16,871 nt of DNA from Treponema sp. (GTDB taxonomy: Bacteria > Spirochaetota > Spirochaetia > Treponematales > Breznakiellaceae): the NCBI GenBank assembly GCA_031268125.1, contig JAIRXT010000168.1, positions 1-16,871 on the forward strand, read 5' to 3'. A program made the position numbers and the translations under genes. The first letter of the stretch is position 1. Each line of letters starts with the position of its first letter. Positions 1 through 5,836 of the stretch are shown in pieces. The notes under the pieces were generated by a model. That model saw only the letters and a program-made list of their open reading frames with translations. It was not told the origin of the DNA and did no database searches.

Positions 1-345
1 ATGCAAAAAATATACAAGTGCAACAGGCTGCCAGGAGCCCCGGATCAACCATCGCCTGAACGTAAAACCCGGTTGGGTTTTGCAGCAGCCTTGTTACATT
101 AGAGTACAATTTCCCGGAATTCGCCAGTGTTTAAGCGCGGCAATTTTACTTCTTCAGCAATTCTCATGTTAACCGTTCTAAAACGAAAAGACACCATCTC
201 CCCGGGGTCCTGTCGCCGACACCCCTCCCTGCTTTTGCAGGGCGCCTTTTCCATCGAAAATTTTGTAAAAGTAGAATTGCTGCGGGCTTATAGGGTTCAA
301 TTGAAATTTGCCGAAAAATTCCTTAGTTTAAAGACGGAGGCGGCA
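1..345. other. Non-coding region upstream of the Rpn nuclease gene
   Basis: No convincing gene. A 33-codon open stretch begins with the first ATG of the window and stops at 100-102; it may be chance or the tail of an upstream gene. Two hairpins are visible: AAAACCC-GGTT-GGGTTTT at 64-81 and CCCTGC-TTTT-GCAGGG at 227-242. Neither is followed by a long T-run, so calling them terminators is only a guess. TAGAAT at 272-277 resembles a -10 box but has no good -35. Confidence 0.4.
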
Positions 346-1200
346 ATGAACGCAAACCGGGAGTACAAAAGCAGCGTTTTTTCATGGCTTTTCAGCGAAC
401 GTGAGACCCTGCGGGAGCTTTACGGCGCCTTGTCCGGGACAACGGTAGATCCCTCTATACCCATCACTATCAACACCCTGGAAGGGGTCATCTTCAAGGA
501 TCGGATGAACGACATCTCCTTTGAGATTGACCGCAGGCTGGTCATCGTGTTTGAACACCAGTCCACGATCAACGAAAACATGCCCCTGCGGATTCTGCTT
601 TATACCGCCAGAATATACGAGGTGATTATTGCACAACGGAACATCTACCGGGAAAAGCGGATACCCCTGCCCTATCCGGAATTTATCGTCCTTTACAACG
701 GGATCGCCCCCTGCCGGGACGAGTATATGCTGAATCTTTCCGATGCTTTTACCGATCCCGGAGAAATGAGCCTGAGCAAGGGGGAGTATCTGCCCCTGGA
801 GCTCAAGGTGAAGGTATACAACATCAACAGCGGGCACAACGAGGAGATACTCCGGCGGAGCAAGACGCTGGGGGACTACAGCTATTTTATCGCGGCAGTA
901 CGGAAGTATGAGCGGGAAGGGAAGGGCCGGGACCAGGCGATGGGATTGGCGGTGAAAGAATGTATTGGGAAGGGTGTTTTGAAGGAGTTTTTGGAACGGC
1001 ACGGGACGGAGGTGGTCAATATGTTAATATCGGAATGGAATTGGGATGAAGCTCTTGAAGTCCGGGAAGAAGAAGGCCGGACGGAAGGCCAAAACGGGGT
1101 TTTGGAACTGGTAAGGCAGGGTTTCTCTGTGGAGCAGATTGAAGCGAAGCTGGCCGCCGGTAGAACCGAAGCGGCCGGAAAGCCGGTCCCCCGCAGGTGA
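346..1200 (+). CDS. Rpn family recombination-promoting nuclease / putative transposase (PD-(D/E)XK)
   Basis: A 284-residue protein of the Rpn/YhgA-like family, DNA endonucleases that promote RecA-independent recombination and are often annotated as putative transposases. The start at 346 is chosen because a purine-rich GACGGAGG lies just upstream and the family typically opens with YKSSVFSWLF-like sequence (here residues 7-16). The frame stays open upstream to a GTG at 127, but that part looks like no family member. The nuclease core is visible as NDISFEID (55-62) and VFEHQS (68-73), giving D56, E70 and Q72 as the likely D...ExQ active site. PEFIVLYNG (111-119), VKVYNINSGHNEEIL (155-169), the ILISEWNWDEALE-like tail region (227-238) and a final LVRQGFSVEQIEAKL (255-269) are typical of treponemal and clostridial members. 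The gene appears intact. A repeat element begins 3 bases after its stop. Whether it acts on that repeat is unknown. Confidence 0.88.
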   Translation: MNANREYKSSVFSWLFSERETLRELYGALSGTTVDPSIPITINTLEGVIFKDRMNDISFEIDRRLVIVFEHQSTINENMPLRILLYTARIYEVIIAQRNIYREKRIPLPYPEFIVLYNGIAPCRDEYMLNLSDAFTDPGEMSLSKGEYLPLELKVKVYNINSGHNEEILRRSKTLGDYSYFIAAVRKYEREGKGRDQAMGLAVKECIGKGVLKEFLERHGTEVVNMLISEWNWDEALEVREEEGRTEGQNGVLELVRQGFSVEQIEAKLAAGRTEAAGKPVPRR

Positions 1201-1203
1201 AGC

Positions 1204-1387
1204 CTAAACTTGACCCGTAGCGTTTCTCCGGGGCCGGGAAATTGCCGGAAAAACGCATGTAGAATCTGCCTTCGCTATCTTCAATACGTCGGCAATATGC
1301 CGCCGGCAGAGAATTCCAAGGCGCCTGCGGCGCCATGTTTTCCTGGCCCTTTCCCGGCCCCGGACACACGACATGGGTCAAATTTAG
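1204..1387. mobile_element. MITE-like intergenic repeat, copy 1, with terminal inverted repeats
   Basis: A 184-bp non-coding element whose ends are inverted copies of one another. The left end at 1204 (CTAAACTTGACCC) and the reverse complement of the right end at 1387 (CTAAATTTGACCC) align without gaps at 41 of 51 positions, including a shared CCGGGGCCGGGAAA. The left 114 bp (1204-1317) recur at 3681-3794 and 15699-15810. Inside is a small palindrome, CGGCA-ATA-TGCCG (1290-1302). TA flanks both ends if the element is trimmed to AACTTG...CAAATT, which might be a target duplication, but this cannot be told apart from extension of the inverted repeat. No transposase is encoded. The element lies between convergent genes, so a transcript of it would fold into a long stem. 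Confidence 0.75.
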
Positions 1388-1455
1388 CTTTATTGTGGGG
1401 AAGAGCTATGTACAAGGTGTTACATGTGCTCCACAGCGCATTCGACCGGGTTAAA

Positions 1456-1472
1456 TTGTGGGTCAAGTTTAG
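1456..1472 (-). repeat. Solo copy of the repeat end
   Basis: On the minus strand this reads CTAAACTTGACCCACAA, identical over 17 bases to the start of repeat copy 3 (15699-15715). Beyond it the sequence diverges. Its TAA (1471-1469) is the stop codon of the bioN-like gene. It may be a truncated remnant of a further element whose body is partly in 1388-1455, or a shared target or end sequence. Confidence 0.6.
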
Positions 1473-2137
1473 TTCCAGCCCCGGGCTTCCAGGGCTTCGG
1501 CGGTGTCGAAGGCGGCTTCAAGCATCCGCTCGGTTACCGGCAGGATAAGCCTCCCGATCTTCCAGGGGCTGCCTCCCCGGGCCCGCCAGGCCAGGGTCGT
1601 GTTCTCCCAGATTTCGAAGAACCGGGGGAAGAAGCCCAGCATCAGGGAGAGGGCAAGGCCGAAGCGGGACAGGAGGGGGGTTAGCCGGCCCGCCCGCAGT
1701 CCCATGCGCAGTTCACCCATCGTGGTTACGGCGAAGAGAAGGGCCCCGCCGGTAAAGGATACCAGCATGGAAAGGCCCTGTACCAAGCCGCCGGGGATCT
1801 CCGCCTTGTTGATATGGAAAAACGGCGCCGGTCCGCCGAATTCGGTGATTCTGATCACAAAGAACAGCAGGGCCAGGGACATGACCGGGCGGCTTCCCCG
1901 CAAAAGCTCCCAGGGCCGTATACCCGCAATGACTGCCGCCGCCGCAAGGCCCAAAGCCCCGGCGCAGAGCCCCGGAACGGAACCATAGGCGAAGATCGAC
2001 AGTAAAAGTACGGCCAGGAGCTTAAGCGGGGCGGGGCAGCGGTGCAGGGGGCTGTTCCCCGCCCGGTACCCGAAAGGGGGAGCGGGGGCCGTCTTCGGCC
2101 TTTTGCGGGGAAGCGCCCCCTTCTTATGATTCGTCAA
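1469..2137 (-). CDS. bioN: Energy-coupling factor transmembrane protein (EcfT/CbiQ/BioN family)
   Basis: A 222-residue membrane protein, the transmembrane coupling subunit of an ECF vitamin transporter. It links the ATPase to the substrate-binding S component BioY. The hydrophobic part starts near residue 38, after a basic N-terminal stretch. The two short Ala-Arg-Gly motifs that mark this family and contact the ATPase are present: AWRARGG near residues 183-189 and EALEARG near 214-220. The start is a TTG at 2137 inside the end of the ATPase gene (14-base overlap), with a GTGGGGGA stretch about ten bases upstream; no better start precedes the first membrane helix. The gene is the last of bioY-bioM-bioN, which supports the biotin assignment over cobalt or nickel. 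The stop codon TAA lies within the 17-bp solo repeat end. Confidence 0.88.
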   Translation of the reverse strand: MTNHKKGALPRKRPKTAPAPPFGYRAGNSPLHRCPAPLKLLAVLLLSIFAYGSVPGLCAGALGLAAAAVIAGIRPWELLRGSRPVMSLALLFFVIRITEFGGPAPFFHINKAEIPGGLVQGLSMLVSFTGGALLFAVTTMGELRMGLRAGRLTPLLSRFGLALSLMLGFFPRFFEIWENTTLAWRARGGSPWKIGRLILPVTERMLEAAFDTAEALEARGWN

Positions 2138-2876
2138 GCCAGGAACAGTCCCCCACGCTGTGGTAGTTCCGCCGGGGGTCCCGGACCCCCCAGGCCGGGT
2201 CCAGCCGGTCCAGCACCGCGGCGGGGTTTCCGTTATCCCGAACCAAGCCCCGGTGAAGGATGAGCAGCCGGTCCGCCAGGGCCAGAACTTTTTCCAGTTC
2301 GTGGGTCAGGACGATAAGGCTCTTTTCCGCCTGTTTAAGGGAGCGGAGAATCTCCAGTACCTGGACCACCCCCGGCCAGTCCAGATTGGCGAAGGGCTCG
2401 TCCATGATGATGATGTCGCAGCCCATAGCCAGGACCCCCGCCACCGCAAGCCGCCGTTTTTCCCCGCCGGAAAGCCGCCGGGGGGACCCTTTCCGCTTTT
2501 CCCCCAGGCCCACCGCTTCCAGGGCGGCTTCCACACGGCGTTCCGTTTCTTCCCGGGAAAGACCCAGGTTTTTCGGGCCGAAGGCGGCGTCTTCCTCCAC
2601 CGTTTCCCCCAGAATCTGGGCCTCCGCGTCCTGGAAAACGATTCCCACGCGCGGGGAACCCCGGAGCAGAATCTCCCCCTCCTGGGCCTTGAGGAGTCCC
2701 GCTATACAGCGCATCAGCAGGGTTTTCCCCGAACCGTTGGACCCGGCGGCCAGAAGAAATTCCCCCTCCCGCAGGTCCAGGCTTACCTGGTCCAGGGCGG
2801 TAAGGATATTTTCCGGTCCGCCGAAACGGACCGACAGGTTCCGTACCGAAAGGATGGGCGGAACCCCGGCGTTCAC
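2124..2876 (-). CDS. bioM: Biotin ECF transporter ATP-binding protein (EcfA/BioM)
   Basis: An ABC-type ATPase of 250 residues that powers biotin uptake with BioN and BioY at the cytoplasmic membrane face. All nucleotide-binding motifs are intact: Walker A GSNGSGKT, Q-loop FQDAEAQI, signature LSGGEKRR, Walker B IIIMDEP followed by FANLD, and the switch histidine in VLTHE. I place the start at GTG 2876 because it forms a GTGA overlap with the bioY stop and has a G-rich GGACCGGGGGG just upstream. The earlier in-frame start at 2936 would add 20 residues of low-complexity sequence over the bioY coding end. The frame ends with a 14-base overlap into bioN, so translation of the three genes is probably coupled. 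Confidence 0.92.
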   Translation of the reverse strand: MNAGVPPILSVRNLSVRFGGPENILTALDQVSLDLREGEFLLAAGSNGSGKTLLMRCIAGLLKAQEGEILLRGSPRVGIVFQDAEAQILGETVEEDAAFGPKNLGLSREETERRVEAALEAVGLGEKRKGSPRRLSGGEKRRLAVAGVLAMGCDIIIMDEPFANLDWPGVVQVLEILRSLKQAEKSLIVLTHELEKVLALADRLLILHRGLVRDNGNPAAVLDRLDPAWGVRDPRRNYHSVGDCSWLDES

Positions 2877-3469
2877 CGGCCCCCCCGGTCCGCTACCAGC
2901 TTTCTGAGCCGGGGGGCGGCGAAGGCCGCAATACACCCCTTAACGGCGTCCCCCAGGATAAAGGGGATAAACCCGGCGGTCAGGGCCTTGCCCCAGGATC
3001 CCAGGGCGAAGTAAAGCCGGATAAGCCCCGGCACGTAGACCACCAGGAGTCCCGCGATAATTGCCGGAATAAGATGCCGGCAGGGGAAGCCGCGTTGCGG
3101 CGGCCCCGCGATAAGCCCCGCCGTCAGGGCGGAGAAAAGGTAACCCAGAAGAAAGCCCCCGGTGGGCCCCAGGAGCCGGGCGATACCGCCGGAAGCCCCG
3201 GCAAACACCGGCGCGCCGATGATCCCTGCCGCCAGGTAGAGGCCCACCGCCGCCGCGCCGAGGGCGGGTCCCAGCACCAGCCCTGCCAGCAGGCTGAAAA
3301 GGTTCTGCATCACCACCGGCACGGGGCTGAAGGGCAGGGGAACGGAAATAAAAGTCCCCGCCGCGATAAGGGCCGCAAAAAGGGCGGCCAGAGTAAGGGA
3401 AAGGCCGGCCCCCGGACCTTTCCGGCGGGCGCTCTCCCCGGAAGAAGCGGTATTCTGTTTTATTTTCAT
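2873..3469 (-). CDS. bioY: Biotin transporter BioY (S component)
   Basis: A 198-residue, very hydrophobic protein that binds biotin in the membrane as the substrate-specific component of an ECF transporter. Family signatures seen are VPLPFSPVPVVMQNL near residues 43-57, GAPVFAGASGG near 85-95, LLGPTGGFLLGY near 99-110 and the FILGDAVKG motif near residues 170-178. About six membrane segments are expected. It is the first gene of the operon and overlaps bioM by 4 bases. The ATG at 3469 has only a weak ribosome-binding site. Upstream lie an inverted GGTT/AACC repeat (3477-3498) and a long hairpin (3556-3614), both candidates for regulation. No biotin-synthesis gene is seen in the window, so the cell may depend on uptake. 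Confidence 0.94.
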   Translation of the reverse strand: MKIKQNTASSGESARRKGPGAGLSLTLAALFAALIAAGTFISVPLPFSPVPVVMQNLFSLLAGLVLGPALGAAAVGLYLAAGIIGAPVFAGASGGIARLLGPTGGFLLGYLFSALTAGLIAGPPQRGFPCRHLIPAIIAGLLVVYVPGLIRLYFALGSWGKALTAGFIPFILGDAVKGCIAAFAAPRLRKLVADRGGR

Positions 3470-3476
3470 TCCCAGA

Positions 3477-3498
3477 GGTTAACGGCAGGGTTAAAACC
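3477..3498 (-). promoter_or_regulatory. Inverted GGTT/AACC repeats just upstream of bioY
   Basis: On the bioY strand the sequence reads GGTTTTAACC, five bases, then GTTAACC, ending 7 bases before the start codon. GTTAACC resembles a half-site of BirA-type biotin operators, but the arrangement does not match the usual two half-sites with a 14-15 base gap. It is a weak operator candidate. Confidence 0.25.
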
Positions 3499-3555
3499 GA
3501 TCAAGTGAGCCAGTTCCAAAACTACGGCAATGGCCTAGGCCGGAAGCAAGTTCTT

Positions 3556-3614
3556 GGGGTCCTGCCGGGGCAAAAACACCGCGCAGGGCGGCGGATTTTT
3601 ACCTCCGGCACCCC
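3556..3614 (-). ncRNA. Long hairpin in the bioY leader
   Basis: Read on the bioY strand, this 59-base stretch folds into one long stem: GGGGT with ACCCC, GCCGG with CCGGC (a 3-base bulge between them on the 3' side), GGTAAAAA with TTTTTGCC, and CCGC with GCGG around an 8-base loop, about 22 pairs. One pair is G-U in the bioY transcript but would be an A-C mismatch in a plus-strand transcript, which favours a role on the bioY side. No T-run follows, so it is not an ordinary terminator. It ends 86 bases before the bioY start. It resembles no riboswitch I know. Confidence 0.5.
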
Positions 3615-3680
3615 GTGTTACAGGTTTGGCATACATTTCTGAATTTCCTTTGTGTTGAACCGGGGAACAGCCTCATTAAG

Positions 3681-3825
3681 ATAAATTTGACCCATAACGT
3701 TCCTCCGGGGCCGGGAAATTGCCGGAAAAACGCATGTAGATTCTGTCTTTGCTATTTTCGATACGCCGGCAATATGCCGGCGGCGGGGAATTCCGTACGT
3801 TTTTCCGGCCCTTTGTACACGACAC
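3681..3825. mobile_element. MITE-like intergenic repeat, copy 2, right end degraded
   Basis: The first 114 bp (3681-3794) align gap-free with copy 1, from ATAAATTTGACCC to GGGGAATTCC. They contain the same CCGGGGCCGGGAAATTGCCGG block and the palindrome CCGGCA-ATA-TGCCGG. The right end is still recognisable near 3801-3825 but has lost about a dozen bases, including its CCGGGGCCGG, and the terminal GGGTCAAATTTAG is gone. This looks like an older copy decaying between bioY and the small membrane-protein gene. Confidence 0.7.
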
Positions 3826-3904
3826 AGAATGAGAATTGCCGGCTTATCAGGGGGAATTCGGCATAAAAACTTTTACCCTGGGAACGCGCAAGGGATTGGA
3901 GGGG

Positions 3905-3995
3905 CGCGCAGACCCGAAGGGGCTGCGCGGTCCCGGCGTGCCGGGACCGGAGCGGTAGCGGAGCCCCGAAAAGCCCGGTCCGGCGGTACGCCGGA
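3905..3995. repeat. Cluster of GC-rich palindromes (REP-like)
   Basis: Three clear hairpins sit within about 90 bases. First, CGCGCAG (3905-3911) pairs with CTGCGCG (3923-3929), with an inner CCC-GAA-GGG; on the minus strand its loop is TTCG. Second, GGTCCCGG-CGTG-CCGGGACC (3929-3948) has an 8-bp perfect stem. Third, TCCGGCG-GTA-CGCCGGA (3979-3995) has a 7-bp perfect stem. The block lies directly beyond the 3' end of the small membrane-protein gene. It looks like a bacterial interspersed palindromic element, but only one copy is in the window. No T-run follows in either direction. Confidence 0.55.
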
Positions 3996-4006
3996 TGCGC
4001 CCAAAA

Positions 4007-4360
4007 CTAGATCTCTCTGCGGCCGCCAAACATGAATTCGCGGATCCGTTTTTGGGCGGCATTGTGCCTGGCCCGCATGGTCTTGCCCTTGGAAAGCTTG
4101 CGTTTATCGGAGCGCCGCTTTCTGCGCCGGACCAGGGTGCTGATATGATAAACCGATACCAGCACGACCATGACAAACGAGATCACCGCAAATATGAGGG
4201 ATGTGCGGGGGTCCAGATACGCTCCCGGCGCATCGTTGTAAATAACGAGCGCGTGGATGATAATGTTCAGAGATGCCACGGTATAGACTAAAATGCTAAT
4301 CCAGAGAATCTGAGTTATCATCGAATGGTTGCCTGTTAAGATTTTTAAGATTTTTTTCAT
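4007..4360 (-). CDS. Small hypothetical protein with two membrane segments
   Basis: A protein of 117 residues that I do not recognise. From the ATG at 4360 it has a short basic start (MKKILKIL), a first hydrophobic segment around residues 14-40, a short loop with NDAPGAYLDP, and a second hydrophobic segment around 55-75. A strongly basic tail follows (VRRRKRRSDKRKLSKGKTMR), so both ends are probably cytoplasmic. A strong TTGACA/TATATT promoter lies directly upstream; transcription would begin about three bases before this ATG, suggesting a leaderless message. The alternative is ATG 4321 with a weak AGG. A TTG at 4399 is rejected because it overlaps the -35 box. Coding status rests on this promoter and the plausible membrane layout. 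Confidence 0.6.
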   Translation of the reverse strand: MKKILKILTGNHSMITQILWISILVYTVASLNIIIHALVIYNDAPGAYLDPRTSLIFAVISFVMVVLVSVYHISTLVRRRKRRSDKRKLSKGKTMRARHNAAQKRIREFMFGGRREI

Positions 4361-4369
4361 AACCTTTGT

Positions 4370-4399
4370 AATATAAACCTCCGGGTTTCCGGTTGTCAA
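4370..4399 (-). promoter_or_regulatory. Sigma-70-type promoter for the small membrane protein
   Basis: On the minus strand a perfect TTGACA (4399-4394) is followed after 18 bases by TATATT (4375-4370), a five-of-six match to TATAAT. The predicted start of transcription is near 4363, almost at the ATG at 4360. Confidence 0.7.
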
Positions 4400-4491
4400 G
4401 AGCGCAGCGGTACGTCAGGCGGTATATCCGGGCGGCGGGGCGGTAATTTTTCGTTTCCAGGCAGAAATCTTTCAAATATCGCTAAAAAAGT

Positions 4492-4504
4492 GATAATCCT
4501 TATC
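4492..4504. promoter_or_regulatory. GATAA-TCC-TTATC palindrome upstream of the kinase promoter
   Basis: A perfect 5-bp inverted repeat around three bases, 19 bases upstream of the -35 box of the kinase promoter and in an A/T-rich stretch. It resembles half of a Fur-type box (GATAAT/ATTATC), but one short palindrome is thin evidence for a regulator. Confidence 0.3.
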
Positions 4505-4523
4505 TTTTGTTGGTGTATTTTCC

Positions 4524-4552
4524 TTGAACAAACCTTGGTTTTTCATTATGAT
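4524..4552 (+). promoter_or_regulatory. Sigma-70-type promoter for the GHMP kinase-surE operon
   Basis: TTGAAC (4524-4529), a 17-base spacer and TATGAT (4547-4552) give a near-consensus promoter. Transcription would start near 4559 and give a leader of about 31 bases with GAGAGG (4576-4581) 8 bases before the ATG at 4590. Confidence 0.75.
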
Positions 4553-4589
4553 ACGTCTATCTATTTATTTGCAGTGAGAGGTTTTGAGC

Positions 4590-5819
4590 ATGTTGGACAT
4601 CGGTCCCATTCACCGTAATGAATACGAGACAGAAACAGACCGGTCCGAACCTGTTGTTATAGCTGAAGCTCCCGGCAGGATTCACTATTTGGGTGAACAT
4701 GGAGAGTCTGGGGCGGGGTTGTACCTTTCGTCCGCCATCGATCGCTATGTCCGGGTTGCGGTAAGTCTGCGGAAGGACAATTCCATCCGCTTTTTTGCGG
4801 CGGATCTGGGTGAGCGGAAGCGGACGACTCTGGTAAATCTGAAGTATAAGCGGGAAGACCGCTGGGCTAACTACATTAAGGTGGCGGTCCATATCTTTGC
4901 GGAGCTGGGAAGCCCTGTCAAGGGGCTTAACTTTACGGTTTGCGGGGATGTTCCCCCGCAGGCGGGCCTTGCGTCTTCTACGGCTATCGAGGTGGCTGCG
5001 GTGATGGCCCTAAAGGGGCTGTTCCAGATTTCCATCGGGGAGCGGGAGCTTTTCAACCGGCTCTGCGCGGCGGGGGAACTTTTCTTTGGGAAGAACATTT
5101 CGCCCGTGGATTACCTTATCGCCCTTTCCGCCAGGAAGGAGCATTTCCTGCTGGTGGACGAGGCTTCCGGGGAAGTTACCAAATTTAAATCCACCCTTTC
5201 CCGTTACCAGATTATCGTCATGGACAGCCGGGTGCCCCGGCTGGGGGTGGAAGATGAACTGAACGAGCGGCGGCGGGAGACAAAAAAGGGGCTGGAGCTG
5301 CTGTCCCGGAATCCCCCGCCCTCCGTTGCGCTTAGGGGGATTGATCCGCTGCGCAAGGCCATGCAGGGCTTTAGCTTCCGGGACTTTGCCTCGGTGGATA
5401 TGTTGGAGTATATGGGGAACCTGCCGGAGGAAATCCGGCGGCGGACCATGCACGTAATCCAGGAGATCCGCCGGGTTTACGATGCCCGGGATGCGATTTG
5501 CCGTTCCGATACGGCGGGGCTTTCCAAGATTATCCTCCATTCCCACGAGAGTCTGCGGGACCTCTACGAGGTTTCCTGTCCCGAAATCGACTGGCTGGTA
5601 AAGCGGGCCCAGGAGATAGAGGGGGTCCTGGGTTCCCGGATGACCGGCCAGGGCTTTGGGGGCTGTACCTATACGATTCTCCGGGAGGATGCCGTTGAGG
5701 AGTACCGCAGCCGGCTGGAGGATTACGAGCGTATCTTCGGGTTTCATCCGAATGTTTATCCGGTAAAAATTGCCACCGGAGGCCGGGTGATTACCACCGG
5801 GCGGCGTAAAACGGTTTAG
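4590..5819 (+). CDS. Galactokinase-like GHMP kinase with altered substrate motif
   Basis: A 409-residue kinase of the GHMP superfamily, closest in layout to galactokinase; it would phosphorylate a small sugar-like substrate with ATP in the cytoplasm. Motif 1 is APGRIHYLGEH (27-37), the ATP-binding motif 2 is GDVPPQAGLASSTA (119-132), motif 3 is MTGQGFGGCT (351-360), and HESLRDLYEVSCPEID (319-334) matches the galactokinase helix. ATG 4590 is preferred over TTG 4584 because GAGAGG is well spaced for the ATG. Odd features: the galactokinase signature GEHTDY reads GEHGES, losing the aspartate and tyrosine that contact the sugar, and the usual MDQ around the catalytic aspartate reads PVDY (172-175). 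The substrate may therefore not be galactose, and the symbol galK is withheld. It is first in a probable operon with surE 17 bases downstream. Confidence 0.82.
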   Translation: MLDIGPIHRNEYETETDRSEPVVIAEAPGRIHYLGEHGESGAGLYLSSAIDRYVRVAVSLRKDNSIRFFAADLGERKRTTLVNLKYKREDRWANYIKVAVHIFAELGSPVKGLNFTVCGDVPPQAGLASSTAIEVAAVMALKGLFQISIGERELFNRLCAAGELFFGKNISPVDYLIALSARKEHFLLVDEASGEVTKFKSTLSRYQIIVMDSRVPRLGVEDELNERRRETKKGLELLSRNPPPSVALRGIDPLRKAMQGFSFRDFASVDMLEYMGNLPEEIRRRTMHVIQEIRRVYDARDAICRSDTAGLSKIILHSHESLRDLYEVSCPEIDWLVKRAQEIEGVLGSRMTGQGFGGCTYTILREDAVEEYRSRLEDYERIFGFHPNVYPVKIATGGRVITTGRRKTV

Positions 5820-5836
5820 CTGCAAAGCGGTCTGTA

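Noticed and set aside
1..102. 33-codon frame starting at the first base
   Set aside because: Too short, no ribosome-binding site visible because the window begins there, and no recognisable sequence. It might be the tail of an upstream gene.
107..117. CAATTTCCCGG, also found reverse-complemented in the repeat family
   Set aside because: Only 11 bases match and neither the flanks nor the repeat ends are present; chance is likely in CCGG-rich DNA.
127..345. N-terminal extension of the Rpn gene from GTG 127
   Set aside because: The added 73 residues match nothing in the family and ATG 346 has a good ribosome-binding site at the usual N-terminus.
2160..3014. Long plus-strand open frames opposite bioM and bioY
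   Set aside because: They are complements of well-supported transporter genes and have no domain or start signal.
3550..3620. TPP or cobalamin riboswitch, suggested by a GGGGTGCC stretch on the bioY strand
   Set aside because: The CUGAGA and other conserved TPP boxes are absent, as is a cobalamin box; only a simple long stem is visible.
3615..4035. Plus-strand open frames across repeat copy 2 and the palindrome cluster
   Set aside because: They run through non-coding repeat sequence, have no ribosome-binding site and encode low-complexity Arg/Gly sequence.
5010..5825. Minus-strand open frame opposite the GHMP kinase
   Set aside because: Shadow of a gene with clear kinase motifs; no start signal or domain.
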